Assembly: GCF_011075055.1 (NCBI RefSeq) | Contig: NC_058139.1 | Location: forward strand, 12,421,584 to 12,485,583 | Length of the DNA stretch: 64,000 bases | Source: Mangifera indica | Taxonomy: Eukaryota > Streptophyta > Magnoliopsida > Sapindales > Anacardiaceae | Direction of reading: 5' to 3' | Part shown: piece by piece, positions 1 through 11,300 of the stretch | Numbering within the stretch: position 1 is the stretch's first letter | Layout: every line of letters begins with the position of its first letter | Program-made: the position numbers and the translations under genes | Notes under the pieces: generated by a model | The model's input: the letters and a program-made list of their open reading frames with translations, nothing else | The model's database searches: none | Told to the model about the DNA's origin: nothing

Positions 1-48
1 GGTGGGCCCATAACCCACAGGTCCCAGGATCGAAACCTGGCTCTGATA
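1..48 (+). tRNA. tRNA-iMet (CAU), 5' end cut by window edge
   Basis: The visible part is the anticodon arm with CAT at 9-11, the T-arm at 24-40 (CCAGG/CCTGG stem around the ATCGAAA loop) and the 3' acceptor strand CTCTGAT plus discriminator A at 48. This matches the 3' two thirds of plant initiator methionine tRNA. The B-box is GGATCGAAACC at 28-38. The D-arm and A-box lie outside the window, so whether the gene is intact cannot be judged. No encoded CCA is present, as expected for a nuclear gene. A degenerate glycosyltransferase coding sequence begins within a few bases of its end. Confidence 0.93.
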
Positions 49-787
49 GAGTGGCTTCCGGTGATAACTTTTTCTTCCCTCACTGCGGCCATCATCGCCA
101 CCTCTTTCTTCTCCATTCGGTCCCGTCGGCTCCGCAAAGGGATCGGTTGGTTCTCATTTTTAGATCTTCTCAGAATGTGGATGTGATTGGGAAAGCTGGT
201 TTTAATTACTCGAGTGGGAGTTCCACGATTTCTTCCGTCCTTCATGTTGCATCGATACTATTGAAGTTATCTAAGAACTGGGATCGGTTTGTCAGCTTAA
301 ATGCCGCTGATTATCTGCTTGTTACACAAGATGGTATTTTTTTAATTTATTTTGGGCGGCATTTTGTGTTAGGAAAATCATTTATTTTTTATTTTTACTA
401 GCATCGTTATAAAGTTACGGGCTTTTACCGATTTTTAGTTTGGGTAATAAGGTTTCTGAACAAATTCATATTTCATTGGTGTTTATCTTTTGTTTTGTGT
501 GTTTTTCAGATCTTCTTCATATATTGTCGTATATACCTAAAGGACTAAACTTTGTGAATTACACCAGCTACATTGGCTAGAGAGAGTAAGTTCCATGAAT
601 TCACGTCTTAGATTTGTGGTTTTTTTATTCAGTCTGCAGGTTGATAATAATGTAATGATTGTTGTTTAAGTGATTATTTGTGGTATGAGTGCGTTTTGGT
701 GTTATAGGTCCTGTAAATTGAGGTGAATAGTTGTTGATCTAGGGCTTTATCTTTCTGAAAAATCTCCAATGTTTTATGTTACTCAAA

Positions 788-1965
788 AGTGGGATTTGCC
801 CAACACTTTCGGATTGTTTTCAGGTGTGTATTTTCTTTTCTCTTTTCTTGATGAGTTTTTTTTTTCAGTTTTGGTTCTTGCATTGTGTTTTGGTGAGGAA
901 AATATAGGAGTAGGCTATTGTGCAAACAGTAGACATAGAAATCCTTTGAACATGATTACCAAGACTGAAATTTCTTAGCAATGAAACAAATTTTTACTGC
1001 TTACTGAGGAGAAAATTTTATTTTGTATCATCTTAAATTTGCTTATTTAGACCAATTGGTTATCCAGTTTAAATAGACTTTTCAATTTGGATCCGGTAAA
1101 ATGCGACTTGGAAACTGCACATAGAAAAGAAGAAGAAAGCTAGTGGTCAAGAAAGTAAATTAGGTTGATTTAGAAACTATGCTTTTGGTATTCGATGGAG
1201 TTCACAGAAAGGAGTTAAGCTTGTTTCTTGTTAATTTTACAGTTTGTTTTACTGATTACTGGTTCCAAACTCCAGTTGTTTTTGAAGCAATAGGCACATG
1301 AAGCAGTTTTGACTCAACTAAACATAACTCTACAATTTTTTGTTGCATTTTAAGCACTTTTTAGTGCCTTTTGTATTTAGGCAATTCCAAAGAGGGGATT
1401 TGACAAAGTTTGCAGATTGTTTTTAGGCGTTTGTTTTCTCTTTCTTTAATAAACTTTTTATACTTTTGGCTCATACATTCTATTTTGGTGAGATAATGTG
1501 GGCAAGGCTAATGAGCAACTAACAATAGACATGAAAACCCCTTTGAACACAATTACCAAGTCTGAAATATTTCTGGCAATCATTTTCTAGCAAAGTTGTC
1601 AATTGAACAACTATTTTTTACTTAAGAGAATATTAATTGCATTATCTTACATTTACTTATTTAGACCAAGTGATTTCCCAGTAAATCTAGAATTTTTCGT
1701 TTTGGCTGGTTAAATGGGACAAGGAAAATGCATGTTTTTTATAAAAAAGGTGGAAAGAAGAGGTTAAGAAAGCGAATGAGAAATTGTTGCAGCATTATGA
1801 GGCTGCATTATTTGGTAGATTCAGCAACCATTATACTCAAATTTGATGGAGTTAAGCATAGAGTCAAGTTTGTTGTTTTTTATTTTTCTAGTTACTTTAA
1901 CTGTTTACTGGTCCCAGACTCAAAGTCGCATTTGGAGCACTGGGATTGGAAGCAGTTATGACCTT
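788..1965. repeat. Diverged tandem duplication, about 600-bp period
   Basis: Bases 788-1318 and 1388-1965 are the same sequence in diverged form. Shared landmarks in the same order are GATTTG..GATTGTTTT..AGG, the words around CCTTTGAACA.AATTACCAAG, the CTTATTTAGACCAA block, and a segment containing GATGGAGTT followed by ACTGGT.CCA.ACTC. The first copy includes the QKWDLPNTFGLF exon fragment of the GT14 pseudogene and the second carries a decayed version of it (GATTTGACAAAG). The duplication therefore took in part of an exon and its intron. This helps to explain the oversized gap in the pseudogene. Confidence 0.75.
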
Positions 1966-3067
1966 AAAACTTCTTCTTCTTTTTTGCATTAAGTTAAAAG
2001 TTAAATAATATTTTTTGACTTTCTGTGTAAGCTTACTTATCGGGACAAGTTGTATTTTAAATATATCTTAAAACAAGCAGTCTGAATTCCCTTATTATAC
2101 TAATTTCATGATGATAATTATGGTTTTGTTTGTGGTGGTGCTTCTATTGAATGGGGTGTGCCGGAGCTTAGATTGTCAGGCTTTTACTTATTAATTGGAC
2201 CTTAGCAAGTCATAGTCAGATTATAGTATGAGAACGGTTTACCAAAATTTGTGGATAAACATAAAATTAAAGCAATCTGTCTCTGTTCAGTTGTTGTCAG
2301 TGGTGAGAACAATATTCAGAAAGTAGCTGTTAAAATCTGGTCAGTGGGTGAAATGTTAGTGAACAAGAGTCAGGAGTCTCGTTTATGAGAGATCGTTCTA
2401 CTTAAATGGTAGTAATTACTCCATAGTGGTGATGTGTAGAGAGCTCACAGATCTAAGCTCCCGTTATTCCTCAATCAACAAGAGGTAAAAATTTGTAGCT
2501 CACCCCCTCTTATAATTGATTGAAATGTTATGGCTAATAATTACCACACTTGTTGTCAGTTGTCAGTCTAGAGTTGAGTTGGAAATCCAAGATTAGCTTT
2601 TTATGGACAATCCATCAGATCGCTTAATCCAAAAACGGACAAGTGTCTAATCTAAGAAAGCTTAAATATGAAAACTTAGCAATAGAAACTAATTCATTAA
2701 ACCTGTTACAGCAACCAGCAAGTATAACAATTATTCCTGAAAATGAATCATGAAAACACTAGGAGACAAGATTTTGTTACAAACTTGATGGGGAACCAAG
2801 GAAACTGCTGCTGTTCGGATGATCTTGCTGGAGCTGAAGGTGGCTGATTTGGTTGTTTGTGCTTGTGAATGGAAATGCAGAATGTAATGAAACAGATATT
2901 GTTGTAAAACAAGATTGTATTCCAACACAACAGTAGTTTGTGAAAGTCAGATTATATTCAAAATATTCTCAGTAATGCAAATAGCTTTTCAAAATAACAA
3001 TGTCTCTCTCAGTCTCACTATCTCAACTCAACCAACAGAACATAAAAAGATAACAAAGACACAAGAC

Positions 3068-3418
3068 TCATTCTCCAGCTTTCCAGAGGCTGGGGCTCTT
3101 CTCTGCTTTCCTCTCAAATTCTTGGTTGCTGCCTTCTGCTCCTCCTCCGCCTATTTCATTCTCTATCCCATAAGCACGTGCCTTCCCTTGAGTTGCCACC
3201 TTAGCGTTGAGGATCACAGTGGTCCTGTTTTGTGATTGTCTGGGCAATGATGTTTCTTGGTTGTCTGCTGTATGTCTCTCCTCTGAATTTCTGCCATCTG
3301 GTGCTTTTAAAGCTTTCCCACTTGTGCTCCTTTTCTTTTTGCCTCTCCTCTTCTTCACATAAACCTTGGTCCTAACAGGTTTACACGAGATACAATGGGA
3401 GAAACCACAGAACTCTTT
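3068..3418 (-). other. Possible 3'-terminal exon or gene fragment, lysine-rich, unknown
   Basis: On the minus strand a reading frame opens after an acceptor-like TTTTGCCTAG (AG at 3420-3419) and runs to a stop at 3068. It encodes about 116 residues. It begins CGFSHCISCKPVRTKVY, continues into a basic KKRRGKKKR stretch and ends in a charged Ser/Glu/Lys-rich tail with a GGGG run. The composition resembles the C-terminus of a nuclear protein. I found no convincing upstream exon on this strand, and it lies antisense inside the enlarged intron of the GT14 pseudogene. It may be a captured exon, a separate short gene or chance. I do not recognise the family. Confidence 0.3.
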
Positions 3419-5152
3419 CTAGGCAAAAGTATCTACAGTTAAATAATGGGTTTATTATTTAAATACCTACTACTTTTGAGACCATACAATGTAGCAACTA
3501 GCAAACACATCAAGACATCCTTGGTGCAATTGTCTAATTTAGAATCCTTCACTTTAGCTCACACTTCTTAATGATGTGCCTGACAACCATAGATTAATTC
3601 TCTTCATTTTCTCCATTAACCTCTAATGTACCTCCATCTATTAAATTTTTTGTAAGTCAAGCATTGGATGTAGCATATCAATATAACCATGGGTCAATTT
3701 ATAATGCCTGAACAAACTCTTGGATATCTTTATATTATTGTGCTCATGTTGTTTGGAACTCTTCCCTGCTAAACACATACTATAACGCCTACTGCAATGT
3801 TATACTTTTTACCTGCTGATGTTTCCATGTCATCCTAGAAATAAAAATTTAGCCATATGACATCTCCTGTATGTTAGCTACATGTGTAAAAGGAAATCTC
3901 AACTTTTATAATCTCAGGTGGCAATTTTAGCTGTTTTCAGGGAGTGTTACTGCAGCAGAATTGCTGCTGTTGACTGTTGTATATTCAAAGTCTGGGGAGC
4001 TTCTAGGCAAACTCGCAGTTACCGAAAGAATTTTTATGATAGTTTTTCTTCTTTCTGTTTTTGGCTTTCATTATCTTTACTGAAGCAAATAAATGACTCT
4101 GATTATCACTACTCTTCCTTATTTGCATATCACTATTCAAGTCATGCAGCTAACATTGAGCTGCATTGCTACATTTTATTAATTCGTATCACTCATTTGT
4201 AAACATTATTAAAGTCAATGAGGTGGAAAGATTTGGTATAACATTGCTCTAATCAGGATTAATAGGTAATATATTGTGACGTACCGTTATCTTTTAAACA
4301 GAATGCCATTACAGTATGTGTCATATAAAGTTTGTTAGTTCCACTCTTCGACCTATTTAAGATTCCGCCACTCATGCCCTTTTCTATGCAAAGATGGTGA
4401 TGACTGCCTTTGGGCTCTGGCAGGAATAAAACCATGGATAATTGAAGCTCTCTCACTGTTATACTAAGATTTGTTAATCTTTCCTGACCCCTTATATTCT
4501 TATAGTACATAGGTAGCTCTTTGCGGAATGTAACTTATTTAAAATTTCAACCTTTTGATGGAGTCATTGCATCTTATGCAAATCAATATAACCACTACAC
4601 AATTTTGGGCTAGCTGACAATCAATCATCAATCTTTAGTATTAAGACTTCTCACTTGACAATGGATGATGTAGAACTAACAGGTCATACTCTTTTTTCTT
4701 TTGCAGTTCCATCGTTTTCAATTTTGAATCGTAACTTTGTTGAATTCTGCATTTTGTGTACATACAATTTTCCTAGGATTCTGCTGATGTATTTAACAAG
4801 CATACCTAGTTCACTTTCCAACTATCTTCTGATCATCCTTTGTAATTTTCATCAGTTCAACAGGACTATCATAAGCCACAATTTGCTGCATATAGCATTG
4901 GACAAGTCCTCTAAAAGGAACGATGTTTAGTCTGGACAAGTCTTTGGCTCACAATTCCAGTATGATGATCCAGTGCTGGACCGCATTGATGTAGAAATTT
5001 TAAATCGTAACCCTGGCCAAGTTGTACCTGGTGGATGGTGCTTGGGTGAATCTGGGAATAACACATATTAAGTTTGGGTTGATGCTGATGTTTTGAGGCC
5101 TGGTCCGGGATCAAGAAGACTTGAAAAACATCTAGTTAATCTGCTCTCATAT

Positions 5153-5698
5153 GGTAATTTTCGGTCTCGGTCATGTATGATTGACTGATCTTTAGACCAC
5201 AATCCCACCAAATGGTATGGTGAAAAAGAAAATGAAATAGAAAAAAAATCCTTGACCAGCTTTGAGCTTCCCTTCCAATTCAAAGCTTTGTAAAAATTAA
5301 CCGCAGCCCTCTCATTTTTTGACAAAATGAAAGTGTAGCTCATTCAATGTGGGATTATTGTAGATCAACAAACAGACCTGTGTTTTGATGTAAAAGGAAT
5401 CATTTCCATGATGCTCTATCAAGAAAGATCCAACTGTATTACATAATGATTTATTTTCCTTTTCAACTGATAGAAAAATTAGAAACATTCCTGGAAAATC
5501 GTCAGCATTGCCTGAACAATACTGGCCGGTAGATGACAATTCTACACTTCGTTCATGTACTTAAAAGGCTTTGTTGAAGCACCTTCAGGGATGAAATCTG
5601 AATGACATTGGGATCAACTGTAAAAGTTGAATTTCCGAAGAGGACTAAAATGCAGGTGGTGGAAGTGTCAAACATGTAAAGAAATTAGCACCGAGTCC
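5153..5698. other. Intergenic spacer
   Basis: This is the tail-to-tail gap between the GT14 pseudogene (+) and the plastid-protein gene (-). I see no open coding frame with family resemblance, no RNA gene and no clear repeat. The last 100-200 bases next to 5699 are presumably the 3' UTR of the minus-strand gene. Confidence 0.5.
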
Positions 5699-6459
5699 TT
5701 AAAAGTTTTCTGGACTGTCATCCAGTTGTTTCTCATCTTCAATGTCTACCTCCAAGATTTCCTGCGACACAATATCAACAAAATCATTACATAATTCAAT
5801 ACTATTTCTCAAATCAGCAATTTTAAGACTTACTGGAATTCTCTGCTTCAAATAATTGCCAAGTCTGGCAACAACAGTGGAACGTTGGTGCCAAAACCGA
5901 CCCCTCAGACTAATCTTCACAAATGGTCCATCCAATTCAGCTAGTTCAGCCACTCCTATAACATTTTTTATGATGATTATTTTTCAATCTCACCAGAACA
6001 ACATGCATATAATAATTACTAAGAAAGCAAAGGATTCAAATCACCTGTTATGCCAACAGAAGTGTCAAAGAGCTGTGCGAGCTGCAATTACAACCACAAA
6101 ATTTCTTTCATTTTGCATTTTCTTATAGCATGGTAAAAGTCTAAAAAAAACAAGCAACTTGCCTCAACGCGAGCTTCGGCCATGACTAGTCTAACGTTAT
6201 CTTCTGTCAAATCCAGTGGTGGAAGTGGAACTCCTCCTCCTCCTCCTCCTCCTCCTCCTCCTGCTGTTGAAGCAGCTGTTATTGATGATAATCTCCTTTT
6301 ATCGCCATTTATGTTCAACAAGAATGGCTTCCTCCTTCTGGGATTTTTTAGGTGGCAGTAATGGATTTGATATTTGTTAAAGACATGATGGTTATGGCAG
6401 ATTGATAAGAGTTTGTTGGGCGTAGAATAATGGCCAAAATAGAGAGGGAATGGCTCCAT
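5699..6459 (-). CDS. Conserved plastid-type protein of unknown function, 172 aa
   Basis: Four exons: 6163-6459, 6045-6081, 5834-5955 and 5761-5699. They join in frame to 519 nt including the stop. The N-terminal 70 or so residues are rich in His, Asn, Arg and Ser with few acids, like a chloroplast transit peptide. A run of ten Gly follows, then the conserved part: PPLDLTEDNVRLVMAEARVE, LAQLFDTSVGITG, VAELAELDGPFVKISLRGRF, RSTVVARLGNYLKQRIP and EILEVDIEDEKQLDDSPENF. I recognise this as a short domain conserved in plant plastid proteins, but I do not know its function and give no symbol. The ATG at 6459 was chosen because it starts a transit-like sequence and gives a family-like length; an in-frame ATG upstream at 6651 would add an unconvincing extension. 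Intron 1 has a GC donor (GAG|GCAAGT); introns 2 and 3 are GT-AG. Confidence 0.82.
6231..6262. repeat. (TCC)n trinucleotide repeat encoding poly-Gly
   Basis: About ten TCC units on the plus strand, read as Gly codons on the minus strand. They sit between the transit-like region and the conserved domain of the plastid protein. Slippage here should give Gly-number variants without disturbing the domain. Confidence 0.85.
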
Positions 6460-8367
6460 CAACACCAATTTTAAAGTCATGGTTATAACCAAGTAGAACA
6501 TATTCCCAAGATCATAAAGTAGATGTACATGGTGCGTGGCAACTTCTGGACCAACCAGCTGATTGTCAAGAAGATAGTCTCCTTTTTTTTTTTTGCCTTT
6601 GGTTCTTTCTTTTTCAAAATATAACCAGAGGATGACAGTTCTAGTCAGCACAAATTTCTACTACACTAAATTACTATTTTTCAGCTGCTGAATTCTTAAA
6701 CATTAATTTTAATCTAAAATATAATTTTGTTTTTTAAAAAAAAAAAAAAGTGTTCAAACAGTATAGAAAGGCAAATGATCAGACTTATAATCATTGTGCA
6801 AATATAATAAAGATTTAAACACAAATCTTTTCTCTTGAAAATTTTAGTGTTTCATCAATTTTATTAATCTCTGAAATTATTTGTAACAATTTTTTTGATA
6901 TATTAAGGGAGTTTTTTTTATTAACCCGAAGAATCTTTATAGTAAACTCTGAGAGTCTACAACTACAGATCAAATAAGTCAAAAATAAACTTTATTATAA
7001 CACATCACACTAGGATTACTCTAAACTTTATTTAGGGAGTTTTTGTTATGTCATATAACGTTTATGAAAATTGGTAGTGTCATTGACATATAAATATTTC
7101 TAATGAAATTAACCCATTTGCTATAGTTGTTAATTTTCAATAAGACTCGTTAATCCAACACGACACAACAAGATACGAAAAGTATCAGATTAGGATTGAG
7201 TTTTTTAATATAAAATTTATTTTAGGTCAACTCAACACAACTTGAAATTAAATCAGATAGTGTGAAAGTTTATATGAAAGTAACACAAGATGATCCGAAT
7301 CGTTTCGAATGTTTTGAAGATTTGCTATTTTAATTGAATTCGTTATAGATAAATTATAAAATGTTAAAAAACAATATTAATAACAGTTGCAATCTTTATA
7401 AATTGCATATAGTTTTATCTTCGTATAATTACTATTACTCATATTATTGTTTATTTTAATTTAAGTATTTTATTTTATTATTATATAGTAATCATTTTAT
7501 TTGATTAGTTAGAGTATAGACGTATTTTAAAAGTTTTCACTCATATTATAATTATATATTGAATCTTTATAATAAAAATTTGAAATTATTACAAAGTGTA
7601 TATAATTATATTATTGTATAATTATAATTACTTATATTTTTTATTTAAATATTTTATTTTATTATTTAATAGAAAAAAATTTAATTTGATTAATCAGATT
7701 ATTAACGTGTTTTAAAAGTCATATTATGTAAATTTTTAGATCATTTATCAATAAAACAAAATGTTATAGTTTGTATTTTATTAATAATAGGTTTAACTAA
7801 TTTGGTGAAGAAATTGAAGCAAAAAAAATATCTTAAAAAATAGAAACAAAAAATAAATTCCAATCAATTTAAGTCGGATCGAATCTACATGAATATTAAA
7901 TAATTGAATTAAAGTTAAAATATTTTGATGTAATTCAAATTCAGATTGTGTTAAAGTTAAAAGTTTCTAACATTAAATCTAAACTAATACGATACGAACA
8001 AAATCTGATGACATAAATCGTCAGGTCTCCCATTTGCTATACATAAAATAGAAGAAATAATAACCAAAGCAGGATGATTTCTGTTTAATGAATCAAGAAA
8101 CTAGTTCATTGCTCTATTTAAATGAATATAAATACATTTATAATAAAATTATACTCTTCTGAAATATAAAAAGATAGACCAACTTTGCATTCTCTTGCAC
8201 ATACAAATCCATAGCTTGAAACCATCATGTAGTCTTCATTGTCAAGACATGAAAAAATGGCTGCACAATTCTACATCTCTCTTTTTACTTTTGCTTTTCA
8301 AATACAGATATACTCTTGATTCCAAGCTCCTTCACCTCTTTTTCTAGTAACCATTCCCTATAACAAA
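6460..8367. other. AT-rich intergenic region with a probable decayed TIR element
   Basis: No coding potential is visible. Between about 7130 and 8040 the two ends carry similar words in opposite orientation. The left end has AACACGACACAACAAGATAC and the right end has ACTAATACGATACGAAC followed by CGTCAGG. Such ends suggest an old non-autonomous hAT- or Mutator-like element, but I could not define exact ends or a target duplication. The first 200-300 bases after 6459 must contain the promoter and 5' UTR of the plastid-protein gene. The last bases before 8368 are the 3' UTR of the transporter gene. Confidence 0.4.
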
Positions 8368-11300
8368 CTAGAAAACCCCAAAAAATGTGGCCACAGCAAA
8401 AACAAGAAACAGCACTCCACCAGAGTACCCAACCTGATTCAAAATAAAGCCAGTTGCATGAATTTTCAACTGAAACCTCATTAATAGTAACAACCAAGGA
8501 AAAAGGTATTTTTTTCAGGCTCCTACCAGTTTTTCAGAAATGTAGTTGGCAAGAAAAGCTCCCCCCATAACTGCAATAGATGTTGCAAGTAAATGTCCAC
8601 CAATTGCTCCACTAGCTACACCCCAAGGTGACTGTAAAATGAAATAAAATACTTAGTGGGATTTGGTTCAAGGTAAAAAGAGATTATTCTGGTAATTTAT
8701 ATTTAATCACTGATATTATTTTGTTTGTCTTGTTAAGTTATAAAATATTTCGATACTCTTATATTTCTAATGGTGATATGTTAAGTAATATAAAAGGTAA
8801 TACAAGATGTGATATGGTTATCACATTTACTTTATATATTAAAAGATTATCAATGTAATCTTGATTTTATTTCAATTTTATCATTTCTTATTATTTTTTT
8901 TAGACAAAAATACCCTTATTTCCAATTAATATAACAAGTAACATAAAAAATATTATAAAACAATTATTCTCAAAGATATTTAAGTAAAATAAAATCTTAA
9001 TATTCTTTTATTATATTCAATAAATATAATAATGATTTATACTTACTGATTTTTATCAAACATGGACAGTAATCTTCAAAGTAATCCATCTTTATGTATG
9101 GTAATCAAATGCACCTTTATGGTACAATTGAGTTACTATTACGGCATTATATATATAGGGTTTAAAATTCTGAGAAGCAAGATGCTCACCTGTGCTGCAC
9201 CGAGAGCAATTGTTGCAAGCATAGAGCGATCCCCCCATTCCTAGAAATAAAAAATAATTAGAAAAATGGTAATATTTGGGATCCATAATTCAGAAAATAA
9301 AACCTTGTGCATGACCATGCCCTGACCAAATTGTCAATTTGTGATTAGTAAAGCAGTGAAAAAAATAAAAAATTCAAGCTACAAACTTTTGGGATTTTGT
9401 ACCACCTATATTGATTGTATACAAAGAGACTGCTTGCCTTGTTTGTTAAATAAAACCATTGATAAGAACTTGTTTTTTGTATTACATGACAGAAGCAACC
9501 TCCAGTACAAAGTGAGGCTAGAAAGACTGTTCACAGAGATCTAAATCAATGAGTTGTATGGTGGATTTGTATTAAAGTTTGCTAGAAGAAAAGAAAACTT
9601 GATGCCAGCCTCTTTCACCCAATCCTTAATATTACAGCAATTCAGAAGTAAAAGATACTCACAGCAAAAAACACCAGGCTGAATGACTCCCAGATTACCT
9701 CCAGTGGATTGGAAAGCCGTTTTGAAACCTGAAGACATTGAAGGCACAGTTCATTGTTATTTCTTTCCGATTTAAACCAACACAGATGCAATACAAACAG
9801 ACAGGTTGACATACAGATGTATAGCGAAAACCATTGGGCAATTTTCCCCTTGTACCTCAGAAATGCATCTTGAAAACATGCACCCATAATAATATAAATT
9901 CATTTCTGAATATTATACCATGAAAGATTCAAAATTAGGATATTACCTTCCGTTTCACAAGTTCTTCAGCTTCAACAAATTCATCCAGTTCAGGGCCACT
10001 TTTGTCACCACTCTTAGCTACATTTGAAGGAAGGTCCCATGCGTCTTTTATTGATTTGAGGCCAAAAAACATCAGTAGAGTTACTGCTGCATATTCTCCA
10101 ATTGGCAAGGCTGTTGCAATGACCAAAAGAATTTAATACAGGAACATCAAAATATTTCTTCAGAAATAATTAACAGACATAAATATTAGCAATTCTGTAC
10201 AGAGAGAGAGAAGTAACAATTATATCTTACTGGTCTGGAATTGAGCGGGTACCGAATGAAATATTATTCCTATTATAACTGACAGAATTGACATTAGAGC
10301 AAGAGCAGCCATTGATCCCAGAAGAACCTTGATTACATAAAACATTGTGAGAACAAAATCTAGTCCCAAATGAAAAGAATTATAGCCCCACGGGATTCCA
10401 AAAATTCAGATATTACTAAACATTGTTGGCAATAATTTGAACATTATATTAAATTAGTTAGTGGTTTCCAATGGCTAATATCTATAGCAGCAGCTTCAGT
10501 AGCCTAACTATTTGTACCCAAACACCAAGAAAAGGAAGGTCCTGATACAAAAACCCGCAGGATCCCTACCTTTCATTATTTGAATTTTTATAAATTCAAG
10601 CAGATTACGAAAAGGAGGGATAACAAATTTATACGCAGATTATGGAAGGGAAAGCTCAATACTTAGGTCTGTTGCTTGAAATCCAAAGTTTCCCACAAAA
10701 GAAGTAAATCTAGTGTAAACAGATAAGCAACCTTACTAACATTTCATTTAGCTTAAATGAAGTTTCCCTCCATCAATGGACCTACCATTTCTCAACTTTG
10801 AGATGTTCAAAATGGCATATGGCAGCGGAACTCTCTATGCATCAACAATTATGGTACTATTGTATCTCTTTAACTATCACCAAAAATTTTAACACTTAAT
10901 GAGGCATACCCTGAAGAATACATGAATCAAAAACACTTACTATTGCACTATTGCACTTAGTAATTATGGTTTTTATTGACTTCCCAGTTGTAATGATTTG
11001 ACTCAAGGATATAGCTCCACAAAAATGAAGAAAAAGAGAAGAGAAAGAGATAAGCTTGTAAGATATTGAAGCATGCCAAATGCTTTTCCCAAGAAAGTCA
11101 TTTTTCATACCTTACAAAACCCCTATAGTAAGTTTGCTAGGATTAGATAATAATAATAATGAATTATTATTGATTATGATTATAATTTAGATACTACTGA
11201 TTATTGATATTTGAATTTGAATATTAAAATGTTAAAATTCTAAGTGTAAAGTATGAGACTTGAATCCCACATTAGAAAGTATAGACAACTAGTGTGGGAT

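Larger units (their letters stand above)
46..5152 (+). pseudogene. GT14 family (GlcAT14-like) glycosyltransferase pseudogene
   Basis: Family members are type II Golgi proteins related to core-2/I-branching GlcNAc transferases; plant members add glucuronic acid to arabinogalactan proteins. Conserved blocks occur in order: a membrane-anchor-like segment (46-165, EWLPVITFSSLTAA), then SSVLHVASILLKLSKNWDRF and SLNAADYLLVTQD (to about 333). Exon 2 from 510 reads DLLHILSYIPKGLNFVNYTS; 730-822 reads GLYLSEKS..FYVTQKWDLP; 4702-4918 reads NRNFVEFCI..NFPRILLMYL; 4926-5150 reads YDDPVLDRID..VPGGWC..LRPGPGSRRLEK. It is broken. No start ATG stands before the anchor, the frame shifts after the anchor with loss of the following stem, TAG replaces a conserved Trp codon after YTSYIG, further stops follow KRNDV and GNNTY, and blocks are deleted. 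The interval 823-4701 corresponds to a greatly enlarged intron. Homology is by eye; loss of function is clear. Confidence 0.85.

Noticed and set aside
46..75. A second tandem tRNA-iMet starting right after the first
   Set aside because: Only the first dozen bases resemble the tRNA 5' end; no anticodon arm, T-arm or terminator follows, and the sequence fits the GT14 anchor region better.
4259..4510. Minus-strand 83-codon frame as an upstream exon for the 3068-3418 fragment
   Set aside because: No donor at its end gives a frame compatible with the fragment, and its sequence shows no family resemblance.
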